Source of the DNA: Vanessa cardui
Lineage: Eukaryota > Arthropoda > Insecta > Lepidoptera > Nymphalidae
Length of the DNA stretch: 64,000 nucleotides
Reading direction: 5' to 3'
NCBI RefSeq assembly: GCF_905220365.1
Contig: NC_061135.1
Coordinates: 5,361,501-5,425,500 of the forward strand
The first letter of the stretch is position 1, and the number at the start of each line of letters is the position of its first letter. Shown piece after piece: positions 1-8,560 of the stretch. Under the pieces are notes generated by a model. That model did no database searches, was not told where the DNA came from, and saw only the letters and a program-made list of their open reading frames with translations. The translations under genes and the position numbers were made by a program.

Positions 1-204
1 ACCTTAATGTCCGAAAATCCACAACCGCGATTTCTTAGACATTTTCTGCCTCGCACAACCACTTTGTGGAACCAGCTTTCGCCGGCGGTTTTTCCGAACC
101 GATACGACATGGGAACCTTCAAGAAAAGAGCGTACACCTTTCTTAAAGGCCGGCCACGCACCTGCAAGCCCCCTGGTGTTACAGATGTCCATGGGCGGTG
201 GTAG
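1..204 (+). mobile_element. C-terminal tail of a non-LTR retrotransposon polyprotein (partial)
   Basis: An open frame enters from the left edge and ends with TAG at 202-204. It encodes the usual last residues of a lepidopteran non-LTR (LINE) reverse-transcriptase protein: RFLRHFLPRTTTLWNQL, then FKKRAYTFLKGR, ending TDVHGRW. This tail lies beyond the reverse transcriptase domain and has no known catalytic residues. A related tail lies on the minus strand at 38190-38325. The rest of the element is outside the window. The frame is not broken here, but a solitary 3' end is the normal relic of a 5'-truncated insertion. The family call rests on recognised residues; the clade is uncertain. Confidence 0.8.
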
Positions 205-656
205 TTTTGCTCCCGAGCGAAGTTGTCGCTAGTATTCATACATAGTAACACAGTAACTGCATTTTTCGTCTTTTTGCTAACGTAAAAATATAAAACAACT
301 GTAAAAGTTGCAGGAAAAGACATATTTTCCTTGAAAGAGAGATTCAGATGTTATTCAACGACGCTGCACGTATCTACTGTTTCTCTAAGTGTTGTTTATT
401 TAGAGTAATGCAATTCGATACGATGTTTTCTTTAATAATAATAACAAGCAAATTATGCTTTAGTAGGTCTGGTGATAATTATCTGATTAAATATTCAATT
501 GTAATACGATAGTATAATATCATTGTATGTGTGTGTCTGTATGATACTATATCGATGTGCATACAAGCGCAAGGGCTATGTACCTACGACAAATGATTAT
601 ATTTGGCGGTTACTAGGAGCACTTAACATCAGAAGCCCCATTGGTCCTTTCCTAAT
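205..656. other. AT-rich stretch after LINE tail
   Basis: The first part is probably the 3' untranslated region of the LINE, with a possible end around 240 near GTCGCTAG. The remainder is AT-rich with an 82-codon chance frame at 523-771 that runs into the foldback arm. No gene or recognised repeat is seen. Confidence 0.4.
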
Positions 657-1248
657 AATAAATAAAATTTTAACAAAAAGAAAAACCGACTTCAAACAAA
701 ACACTGTTTTAAAACAAATAAAAATGCACAAAATAGTATTAAAAATAATTTCATATTTAACATATTTTTAAGAGTCCTCCTAGGTAAAATGAAATGAAAA
801 ATATTAGACTACTTAAAAGTCGATTTACGATTATATAACGTAGTTATAGTTATTGTTATATTTGGAGCCGGTGTCAGCCACGGGCACACGCTTCAACAAT
901 CCAAAGAAAGAACCGATATGAGCCTCTTGATTGACTCAGTATAATATCGTATAAAAGGTAATTTGTAAGAAAAATATTTCTAAAAGTATTCTCGTATTGT
1001 TTTTTGACAGATATAGTACAGGGTTGGCTGACACCGACTCCAAATATAGCAATAATTATAACTACGTTATATAATCGTAAATCGACTTTTAAGTAGTCTA
1101 ATATTTTTCATTTCATTTTACCTAGGAGGACTCTTAAAAATATGTTAAATATGAAATTATTTTTAATACTATTTTGTGCATTTTTATTTGTTTTAAAACA
1201 GTGTTTTGTTTGAAGTCGGTTTTTCTTTTTGTTAAAATTTTATTTATT
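657..1248. repeat. Foldback element with 224-bp terminal inverted repeats
   Basis: The left arm 657-880 and right arm 1025-1248 are inverted copies of equal length. I count three mismatches by hand, all near the inner end. The spacer is 144 bases (881-1024). The outer ends carry AAAACCGACTTCAAAC close to the tip, a terminus seen again in the element at 35623-35989 (as ACCGCCTTCAAA) and in end fragments at 2290, 12660, 36670 and 46910. There is no open frame for a transposase, so it would be non-autonomous (MITE or foldback type). No clear target-site duplication is visible. The near-identity of the arms suggests a young insertion or arm-to-arm gene conversion. Confidence 0.75.
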
Positions 1249-1565
1249 TTTTGATTTTAAGTGAAGCTGATGCAGACTAACATTTTTTTCTTAATATGGA
1301 TAGATTAAGCGTGTCGTTTATATAAATCAGAAACGACTTCGGGGACACTTTCAAAATAAACTTTCTTTCATGCGGCATAAACTACAAGGTACCACCCTCG
1401 AAAGAGCTGTAATCGACCTCAGTAAAAAACTTTGCAAAAGAAGTATTATATGTCGTACATCATATGACATCACCTCATATACACAAAATTTGATTAAAGA
1501 TAGTAAGAAATTCTGACCCAAATCGCACCCTAACTGTAAGCCGTTTAGGAGTTCCGTCAATACAT
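1249..1565. other. Unassigned AT-rich DNA
   Basis: Between the foldback element and HEL-A. A 69-codon minus-strand frame (1351-1560) has no recognisable motif and is taken as chance. Confidence 0.4.
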
Positions 1566-1806
1566 AGTATAAAACAAAGTCGCCTTTTCTGTCCCTATAT
1601 CTTTAAAACTACGCAACGGATTTTGATGCGATTTTTTTTAACAGATAGTGTGATTCAAGGGGAAAGTTTGTTTACATAATACATGAACAATATAGTAAAG
1701 AAACACTGACAATTTTAGAAGTTTGCAATGTGATGTCGTAAATAAACAAATTCTTTAGTATATCAATCAGTATTGCACCCGTGAGAAGTCGGGGCGGGTC
1801 GCTAGT
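1566..1806 (+). mobile_element. HEL-A non-autonomous element ending CTAGT
   Basis: It shares an internal path with copies at 5155, 13011, 31308 and 59281: AACAAAGTCGCC, CTGTCCCTATAT, ACTACGCAACGGATTTTGATG, then ATACATGAACAATATAGTA, and a GC-rich 3' end GGGGCGGGTCGCTAGT. The CTAG-T end after a short GC-rich stem is what Helitron 3' ends look like (CTRR, insertion before T). No coding capacity. The Helitron assignment is inferred from the terminus only. Confidence 0.7.
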
Positions 1807-2104
1807 TGATTATAATATTCGACTATGATAATTACATAAACATAACCACATTACGGAAGGTGACTCAAATATCCAAATAACCTATAAATAAAAGATTCGA
1901 CCGAGTATCGCTAACGTGCTCCTCAGAATTGTTCCGTTCCCTTCCGTTGCGTTACTTTGTCGTGGATCCTGTGCTCAGAACCTTACCAAACTTTCACCAA
2001 ACTACCCTTGAAGTATATATTTTATAATAAAAAAAGAATTATCAAAATTGGTTAACGTGATTTTCAGTTATTCACCTATTTGTCGCGCATATACATAATG
2101 CAAA

Positions 2105-2326
2105 TTTAAGACTTATGTCGTTTTCATATGGATACCATCATCGGAAAAAAAAAAAAAAAAATGGGACCCCACGGGAAGCACTACCTTTCAAACAAAAAAA
2201 AAAATTATCAAAATCGGTCCACCCAGTGAAAAGTTATGAGGTAACAAACATAAAAAAAAAAAAAAATAAAAAAAAAAAATACAGACGAATTGATAACCTC
2301 CTCCTTTTGGAAGTCGGTTGAAAATT
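2105..2326 (+). mobile_element. 3' part of the GAAGTCGGTT-ended repeat, A-rich
   Basis: It contains ATACCATCATCGGA, GGGACCCCACGGGAAGCAC, CTTTCAAAC, ATCAAAATCGGTCC, then long A runs and GACGAATTGATAACCTCC, ending TTGGAAGTCGGTTGAAAA. The same order occurs at 36480-36695. It is a partial copy of a lepidopteran repeat whose end resembles the foldback termini. The 68-codon frame across it comes from the A-rich tracts and is not a gene. Confidence 0.6.
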
Positions 2327-3179
2327 AAAACAAATTTCCCATGCTATGTTACGGCATTTTCCCCTTTTGAAGGAATTGTTTGGATGTAATTCCACCACGA
2401 AGTTTCAATGAGTTTTTGTCTAAGGAAATACATATAACCCCGAAAATAATTTGACTAAGTAAACATTTTCTTTGTTTGTGTTCGATGTATATATGTTAAT
2501 TATAATGATAGGCTACAATGTATAGGGGCACTCTGAAGCACCATGTCTTCAGAACTATTAACCTAAGACGAATTTCAGGTTAAGCGAATACATCGCTCCT
2601 CAATCTACAAGATGGCTGGGGTCGTGACAAACAGGGTCAACGGGGTTAAAACCTCGCTACTAAACGTAGTAAATATGTTATTCATTAACTTTTATTTGCG
2701 ACATTATCCTGTATCATCCTGGATCAATTTTAGTTTATTTAGTATACGGTTTCATTTATTAGAAGCGCTTATCTATCCATTTTACTTATCGTTTTGGAAA
2801 TATCACGATGTGTAAGATAAAATCTTATATGTTGCAGCGGGTTCACTAAAGTAATAGTTTTGATAACCCATGCAATATCAATATAAGCACTAGGGGTCAG
2901 TGAACTTTACATTTTCCAACAAATTTATCTTTTATATTCTTGTTCTAAATGAAAACATATTCATGAGATTTTAAACATAGAACGTCGATGCATGTACAAT
3001 CAATTCATTATTATTGCAGGGTTGAAGTCTTATCCCAAGTTGCTATCAAAGTTGGAGTAGGAAGATTACCTCTTGTTATACATTCAATACAATACATTCT
3101 AGTGATTATGTTCTTTCTTTTTATAGCATACCATTAAACATTGGTCTCTAAATAATCATTTAACTACATTAATTAGTGT
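2327..3179. other. Unassigned stretch
   Basis: Mostly AT-rich. A short mixed-composition patch at 2560-2660 lies in a 67-codon frame starting at ATG 2612 without recognised motifs. No splice signals or repeats could be supported. Confidence 0.4.
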
Positions 3180-3396
3180 GACCCATGGATGTGGAAAGAT
3201 TTATAGGTAGAGAACAACCAAAAAGGTGGCTGGATTGTGTGAAAGAAGATATTATGGTTAAAAAGAATTTTACTTGTGAGATGACGTCCGACAGAGAAGT
3301 ATATCAGGTTCTCCTGATATACTTCTCTGTCGGACGTCATCATGCTGCGCCGACCCCAAATAAAATTGATCAGGAGGATTATGAATTAATGTGATA
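3180..3396 (+). pseudogene. RTE-type LINE C-terminus broken by a hairpin insertion
   Basis: The sequence encodes the typical end of an RTE-like endonuclease/reverse transcriptase: WLDCVKEDI, then CEMTSDRE, then in another frame the terminal CCADPK with TAA. Between TSDRE and the cysteine pair, a perfect inverted duplication (3280-3341) has replaced or displaced a few codons and shifted the frame. Translation past it reads RHHAAPTPN instead of the normal end. Only the last 70 or so codons remain. It is a dead relic; SINE-B follows immediately. Clade assignment is by the recognised C-terminal motif. Confidence 0.7.
3280..3341. repeat. Perfect 29-bp inverted duplication, 4-base loop
   Basis: Arm 3280-3308 is the exact reverse complement of 3313-3341; the spacer is TTCT. 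The left arm agrees with the LINE reading frame (EMTSDRE), so it is the ancestral copy and the right arm is the derived inverted copy. Confidence 0.95.
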
Positions 3397-3712
3397 TTGC
3401 CTTGTGACTAGATAAGGCCACAGATCTCGAAGCTATGACTTTAAATCTCAGGTCTGGCCGTTAAAGAGTGGCGGAGTCTGAAACTACTAACGTACTTTAA
3501 ACGCACGTATACACGGTTGGTCCTACGCTTGAACTCTTTCCGAGTAAGATGTGCTGTCCCATCGGATTATTAGAGTGAGAAGATAAAGAAAACAGTTTAG
3601 TTTGCGCCTACACTTTCACACTTTAATGCGTCCCGCGTAGTTGGCTGGTCCCTTGAGATTTGACGCTGCGACCGAAATCTGTCAGGACCACATCAAAATC
3701 AACGTTACATTT
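3397..3712 (+). mobile_element. SINE-B copy
   Basis: The order of landmarks matches the copies at 37320 (same strand) and 44220 (opposite strand): a degenerate tRNA-like head around 3400-3470 (AATCTCAGGTCTGGCC in the B-box position), GGAGTCTGAAACTACT, GGTTGGTCCTACGCTTGAAC, CCCATCGGATTATTAGAGTG, GTAGTTGGCTGG, and GACCGAAATCTGTCAGGACC near the 3' end. There is no coding capacity; mobilisation would depend on a partner LINE. Family identity comes from recall of similar lepidopteran repeats and from the three copies seen here. Confidence 0.65.
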
Positions 3713-3867
3713 AAATGTATATACACATGAATTAAATTTATAATGTAATAAAAATTATATCATTGCTTAAATTTGGTTCACATTTGAATAAAGCATTGTT
3801 GAAATATTCCTTTTGAAATGTGAATAAAACTTTCGCTTTATTCCTTAAGTCCCCAACGCGATATCGA

Positions 3868-3966
3868 ACAATATTTTTGGCAACAGCAACTAAGCAACAA
3901 GTGCTGCATCGTGCCAGTTGCGCCGAGGTGCCAAGAATTTGGCCTTTCATCTCTTTATTGTGTCTT
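3868..3966 (+). repeat. Diverged direct repeat, copy 1
   Basis: TTTTTGGCAACAGCAACTA, AAGCAACAAGTGCTGCATCG, TGCCAGTTGCGCCGAGGTG and TTTGGCCTTTC align in order with 4125-4226. Similarity is clear but imperfect. No matching dispersed family was recognised. Confidence 0.6.
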
Positions 3967-4124
3967 AAAAAGCCAAAGTTTAAAATCGTATTTAAAACTT
4001 ATAAATTATCTCGAAAACTTTATTCAACTATTACAATAAATTAATTATATTTCACATAAGTTTACTTGTGTTCATTTTTAAGTCGGTAGTCACATATATG
4101 TATTTCGTAAACGTCTTTGTTTTT

Positions 4125-4226
4125 TCAGTGTATTTGGCAACATTGTCCAAGCAACAAGTCCTGTATCGTGCCACTTGAACGAAGGTGCCAACAATTTAGC
4201 TTTCCTACGTGTTTTATTGTCTCTAT
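4125..4226 (+). repeat. Diverged direct repeat, copy 2
   Basis: Partner of 3868-3966: TATTTGGCAACATTGTCC, AAGCAACAAGTCCTGTATCG, TGCCACTTGAACGAAGGTG and TTTAGCTTTCC occur in the same order. It is an old local duplication of about 100 bases, offset by about 257. Confidence 0.6.
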
Positions 4227-5154
4227 TAACGGCTTTGTAAACCCGCGTGACTTTTACGACGCCATATTCTGACAAGCACAAGTTTCCCTTTCCGGCCGGA
4301 TAAGGCGAGTTTACTTGGCAACGATAAAACTGATTGTTTATTCGACCTAATTAAAATTTTGCGACTGAACGTAGTATTTGGTACGTATAAATTTCGTACG
4401 TGCACGTATATAGTAAGGTTTAACGAATCAAAAGTACTTGTAAAATTTCGTTTGAATGAAAAAAATAATTCGGTATTCGCTAGTACTGCATCGTATATAT
4501 TTATAGTTTTTAACTTTTCGTCATTCATACCTCACTCATAGTAATATGATGCCTGTAAAGGCACGAAAAATATTTACAACTTTCAAATGTAAACTCGAAT
4601 TTTAATTTTTTGATAACTGCAGTAACTTCTTAAAGAGTAGTTTAAAAAAATCCTTCACAAAAAAGACTTTTTGTGAATTCTTAAATTTCATTAATTATGT
4701 TTATAAAATGTTGATCGAAATATGTATCGAAATACGTTTGATATCTCAATTCTTAAGTTTATATCAAACAATAATTTATACCGAAATTAACCGACCGCAA
4801 CGCTGGCATCTCGGACGAGCAAGAAACGTTATTACGTAAGCCCAAAAGACAATCTATTTCGCCTTCTAAGTAACCTTCTATTGAGTTGTCAATTAATACG
4901 GGTAACTGCAAAGTTCGAAACTTAGTAAAAGCAAAACTGAGTTGACTTCAAACGATCCCTTCGAGAATCATCAAGTTATAGGTAGTACCTAGAGGTAGTT
5001 GAACGTAATGATAAAAACAGGCGTCAATGATATTGAATGAATGATTGCTTAAAAATTATATCACTGACCCACAAATGTCATGTAAAATAACACAGGTATT
5101 GCTTGCGTTTTTTCTATTTCACCCTACAATAGTAAGTTTATTTTGAACCGTTGT
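4227..5154. other. Unassigned DNA with one small hairpin
   Basis: AT-rich. A 100-codon minus-strand frame (4226-4528) has no recognisable domain. At 4654-4677, TTCACAAAAA and its reverse complement flank the 4-base spacer AGAC. No gene seen. Confidence 0.4.
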
Positions 5155-5375
5155 GAAAAAAAGTCGCTTACCGTCGCCTGTCCCTATGTAAGCTTAGATT
5201 TTTAAAACTACGCAACCTATTTTGATGCTATTAATTTTAATAGATAGAGTAATTCAAGAAGAAAGGTTTTGTGTATAATACATGTTGGTACATAATAGAG
5301 TAAAGAAACAAGAAAAATCTGTTGTATTTTTAGTATCAGCATTGCGCCCGCGCGAAGCCGGTATGGGTCGCTAGT
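5155..5375 (+). mobile_element. HEL-A copy ending CTAGT
   Basis: It shows AGTCGCTTACCGTCGCCTG, AAAACTACGCAACC, TTAATAGATAGAGTAATTC, then CAGCATTGCGCCCGCGCG and the end GGTATGGGTCGCTAGT. Same strand as the copy at 1566. Non-coding. Confidence 0.7.
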
Positions 5376-6087
5376 GTACAATAATATATTAAAAATTAAT
5401 AAACTGTCAAGTTCCCTATTCCTTATATAAGGTAAATACACTAAATTAGTTGTATTGTGGATTGATAGAAAATGCGACTCACGTCCTCATTGCTAAGAAA
5501 AACATTGTCAGGATACAATGTATTCTGAGAAATATATAAAAAAAACACATTTATCTAATGTGACGCATTGTGGTAGAATATACTCCGGATATTCGCCCTT
5601 ATTTATGACAAGGCTATTGATTTACGGGATATTTAGATTGTTTTGTATACTAATAATGTTATGATAATAGCTCGTGTAATTGAGAGAAATGTAATATTGT
5701 CTCTGCATGTTTTATTTTTCTTTGCTATCGTTTCTTTTGTTTACGGAATTTTGATATGCCTTTGTGGTTTTTTAAATATCTTTTCATACTTCAAGGTACG
5801 TAATAAGTAAATTACGAAGCAGATTTACGTGTAAAATAAAAGTACATGAAATAATTTTACGATTTTCTTTAATAACATTACCTGAGTTTGGGACGGATGT
5901 TATAGCTGGGGGCATTTACCCGATGATATATTTCGGTTCGACGAAAACCAACTCAATAGAATTAATTGAATGAACTCGAAACTTATCCCTCTAGACTGTT
6001 GAAATACTCAAAACTTGGATGATAAATTTACCATAGATTATCTTGGTACGGATGTTTCCTTATATCAGATATCAACGAATTCGGATT
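5376..6087. other. Unassigned AT-rich DNA
   Basis: No gene, no recognised repeat. Confidence 0.4.
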
Positions 6088-6275
6088 TTGAGGAGTACGC
6101 TGGGTAGGAACAACCTACTCATTATAAGTTATACCGCCAAGCAGTAATACTTAAAATTGTTGTGTTCCAGTTTTAATTGTAATTGATCAAATATAACTAC
6201 GGACACAAGAGAACATCTTAGTTCCCAATGTTGGTGCTAGACGAAGTAAGGGCAGGTTCATAATTATTACAGTAC
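6088..6275 (+). mobile_element. RET-C copy, degenerate
   Basis: It aligns in order with the better copy at 12085: CTGGGTAGGAACAACCTACTC, ATACCGCCAAGCAGTA, TTGTTGTGTTCCAG, TAACTACGGACACAAGAG and CATCTTAGTTCCCAATGTTG. The 3' end is eroded. Non-coding; either a SINE or the 3' end of a LINE. Confidence 0.6.
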
Positions 6276-6428
6276 TAGTATCTAACAAACTAATAGTAAC
6301 CTCTTTCAAACAGGTGACTCATTTCCCAGTTTGATTATTTATTTTAAATTAAATAAAAAATATAGAATTTTATAAAATTATATGTAAGTATAAACAGTAA
6401 TAATATAAATAAGTAAATATAGGGTTCT

Positions 6429-6560
6429 AATCAAATCAAATCAAAGTATACTTTATTCAAGTAGTCTTTTACAAGCACTTTTGAATCGTCATTTAACAAC
6501 TATTTTAACTGAAGCTGCCACTGGTTCGGAAAATCGATTCTACCATGAAGAATCGGCAAG
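6429..6560 (-). mobile_element. LINE-D 3' tail
   Basis: On the plus strand it begins TCAAATCAAATCAAAG (the microsatellite tail reversed), then TATACTTTATTCAAGTAG, CAAGCACTTTTGAATCGTC, and GGTTCGGAAAATCGATTCTACC. The same sequence on the opposite strand is at 49080-49258. A short 3' relic of a non-LTR retrotransposon, judged by the tail repeat. Confidence 0.65.
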
Positions 6561-7159
6561 AAAATTAGTAGTTAATATAATAATGGAAAATTTGTAATAA
6601 CATCAAGAGCGATCTAAAGATAAACTATGGTACAAGACGATGTAATGTTTTCTAAATTTTCAGTAGCATTAAGTAGAACAAGATACTACTAATAAAATTA
6701 GCAGCTGAAACGTACGAAAAAGACGCTTTATATATGTACAATAATGTATAAATCAATATTTATACCCATCAGTTTGCATAAATGATAGTAAATGTTTAGT
6801 AAACGTTTTGTGAGTTTATTATACAGGAATTGCATTAACAGATTACCCACAATCATATTCCACGAGTGTCATTCGTGTCGGCTATTGTCATGTAAATTGT
6901 ATGAATGTAGATCACCTATACGAACTATATGTGCCCTGTATTCTAAGTATTCCAACTTCAAAGGCGACGGTATATGTTAAGGTAGTTTCTTTTTATCACA
7001 CACTTTCTCCCTTTACCAAGGTGTATATAATATTATGTTAAAAGATTTTAGTTATGATAAGGTTTGAACGATAGTTTTATAAAAATGTTTACAAAAAGAA
7101 ACTTCGATTATTTAAACAATTATAAAGGTATTTCTCTAAGTCATTATTATATATTATCT
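6561..7159. other. Unassigned AT-rich DNA
   Basis: No repeat recognised. A 62-codon frame at 6792-6980 has no motif. Confidence 0.4.
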
Positions 7160-7295
7160 TTACTAATATTATAAACGCGACATTAACTCTGTGTGGTATC
7201 TCTTCACGCTTAGAACGCTGAAAAGATTTAGATGAATTGTGGTATGTAGATAGATTTAGAAAAAGGATATAGACTACTTTTCAATTAATTCTCGA
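7160..7295 (+). mobile_element. HEL-B 5' fragment, degenerate
   Basis: TTTACTAATATTATAAACGCG then TTAACTCTGTGTGG, CTCTTCACGCTTAGAACGCTG and AGGATATAGACTACTTT follow the HEL-B order (compare 26868-27052). The 3' end with CTAGT is missing. Confidence 0.5.
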
Positions 7296-8339
7296 AGAGG
7301 TAAAATGAGGGATAACGGTTTGTTTGCTATAGTTAAAGTTTTACACATTTCGCGCGGGTTCAGCTTGTAATAGGTAAAATGTATGTTTTAAATTTCTAGT
7401 TCTTCCACAAAAATTATTAATAGAATTTCTATTACGAATGCATTGAAACAATTGCATTGAAATAAGGCACCACAATTTGGTAATTAAAAACAAATATCTT
7501 TTTAGAGGTTGAATTGAGGTTTGAATATTTTTGTTAAAATAGTTCAAAAGCCTAAACTCAGAACCGTAAGTAAATAGCAATGAATAGGGCAACAGTAAGT
7601 AAATTATACTGTCCAATAGAGTCCAGAATTGTTATTAGTGGGAGTCATTGAAATTCAAATTAATTAAGCATTGCATGAATGAAGTCCGTCGCGTGACGTG
7701 GAAGCAATTGATCAGGTCTTGGTTGAAACGACTCGACAAGTATGTTAAGTGGATTCCAAACTACGAACTCTTGTTTAGAAATTGCTTTAAGTTTTGATTC
7801 ATTTTGTGTTCTCGGTGCGCAATTAAAATTTGATTATGTTGCACAAGGAACTCAGCCTGTTCAAATATATTTATCTCGTGCTCGTTACTGAAAACAAAGT
7901 TGATAATATTTTGTAAATATCAAACCGCAGTGAATAGCCTAATGATAAACTAACTCAAATTAAAAGGGGATGCCTGATCCTGGCTGTAGGAGTGGGGTTC
8001 TTCCTAACTGGTCTAAAAGCTAGTCCTAGTACAGGTCTCGAGAATTTGATCTTTATCCGGGCTTTTTATCGTCGGCAGCCTCTACCGCGTCAATCCCTTA
8101 GGCTCGAAAGTGCTGGGTCATACATGCAGTGCTACAAACCTTTACATTGTTTTTTTTTGTTTTTATGTCATATTATACCAGAGAAATATGTATACATAAC
8201 TCCTATACTAATAATGGCAATTTCTTTACAAGTTTCTTCAGTGAGTAAACTAAAAACATTCTTAATCTTTTTACTACAACTAATAACATATTGGATAAGT
8301 TTTCTGTTTACTATAAAATTTCATACAAAAAAAAGTTTA
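7296..8339. other. Unassigned stretch with a long stop-free frame
   Basis: A plus-strand frame without stops runs from about 7938 to 8444 (169 codons) but has no good start; the first in-frame ATG is near 8124. The translation has no recognised domain. The part at 7965-8130 is GC-richer than its surroundings and may be an old repeat. I do not call a gene. Confidence 0.3.
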
Positions 8340-8560
8340 AATATGATTCGGTCGGGGAAATGCGTTTGTGAGCCAGCCTTCCTCCGCCACACAGTAATGA
8401 GAATGGGAAAGTCGACCGGACCGCCGCCGAGAAGAATGGGTTGAGTAATTAAAATTATAAAGGCCCGAGTAGTTTGGAATTCTCGACAGTTCGAGAGGAA
8501 CGAGCTTGCGTTATTTAGTACGGTTTCCGCCACTCTTTGTCTCATTCTAGACCTATTGCG
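8340..8560 (+). promoter_or_regulatory. Candidate TATA/initiator core promoter
   Basis: A locally GC- and CpG-rich patch (8365-8435) is followed by TATAAAGG at 8456-8463 and by the initiator-like GACAGTTC with its A at 8488, 32 bases downstream. This is the spacing expected for an arthropod TATA/Inr promoter. Downstream there is a further CpG-bearing stretch to about 8560 that could be a 5' untranslated exon, but no convincing donor or reading frame was found. A chance match is possible. Confidence 0.3.

Noticed and set aside
3174..3184. Second Motif 1 promoter (AGTGTGACCC reversed)
   Set aside because: It fits the consensus less well and lies at the border of an RTE fragment with no exon structure on the minus strand.
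4226..4528. 100-codon minus-strand ORF
   Set aside because: No recognisable motif, no splice or promoter context, and it overlaps the old direct repeat.
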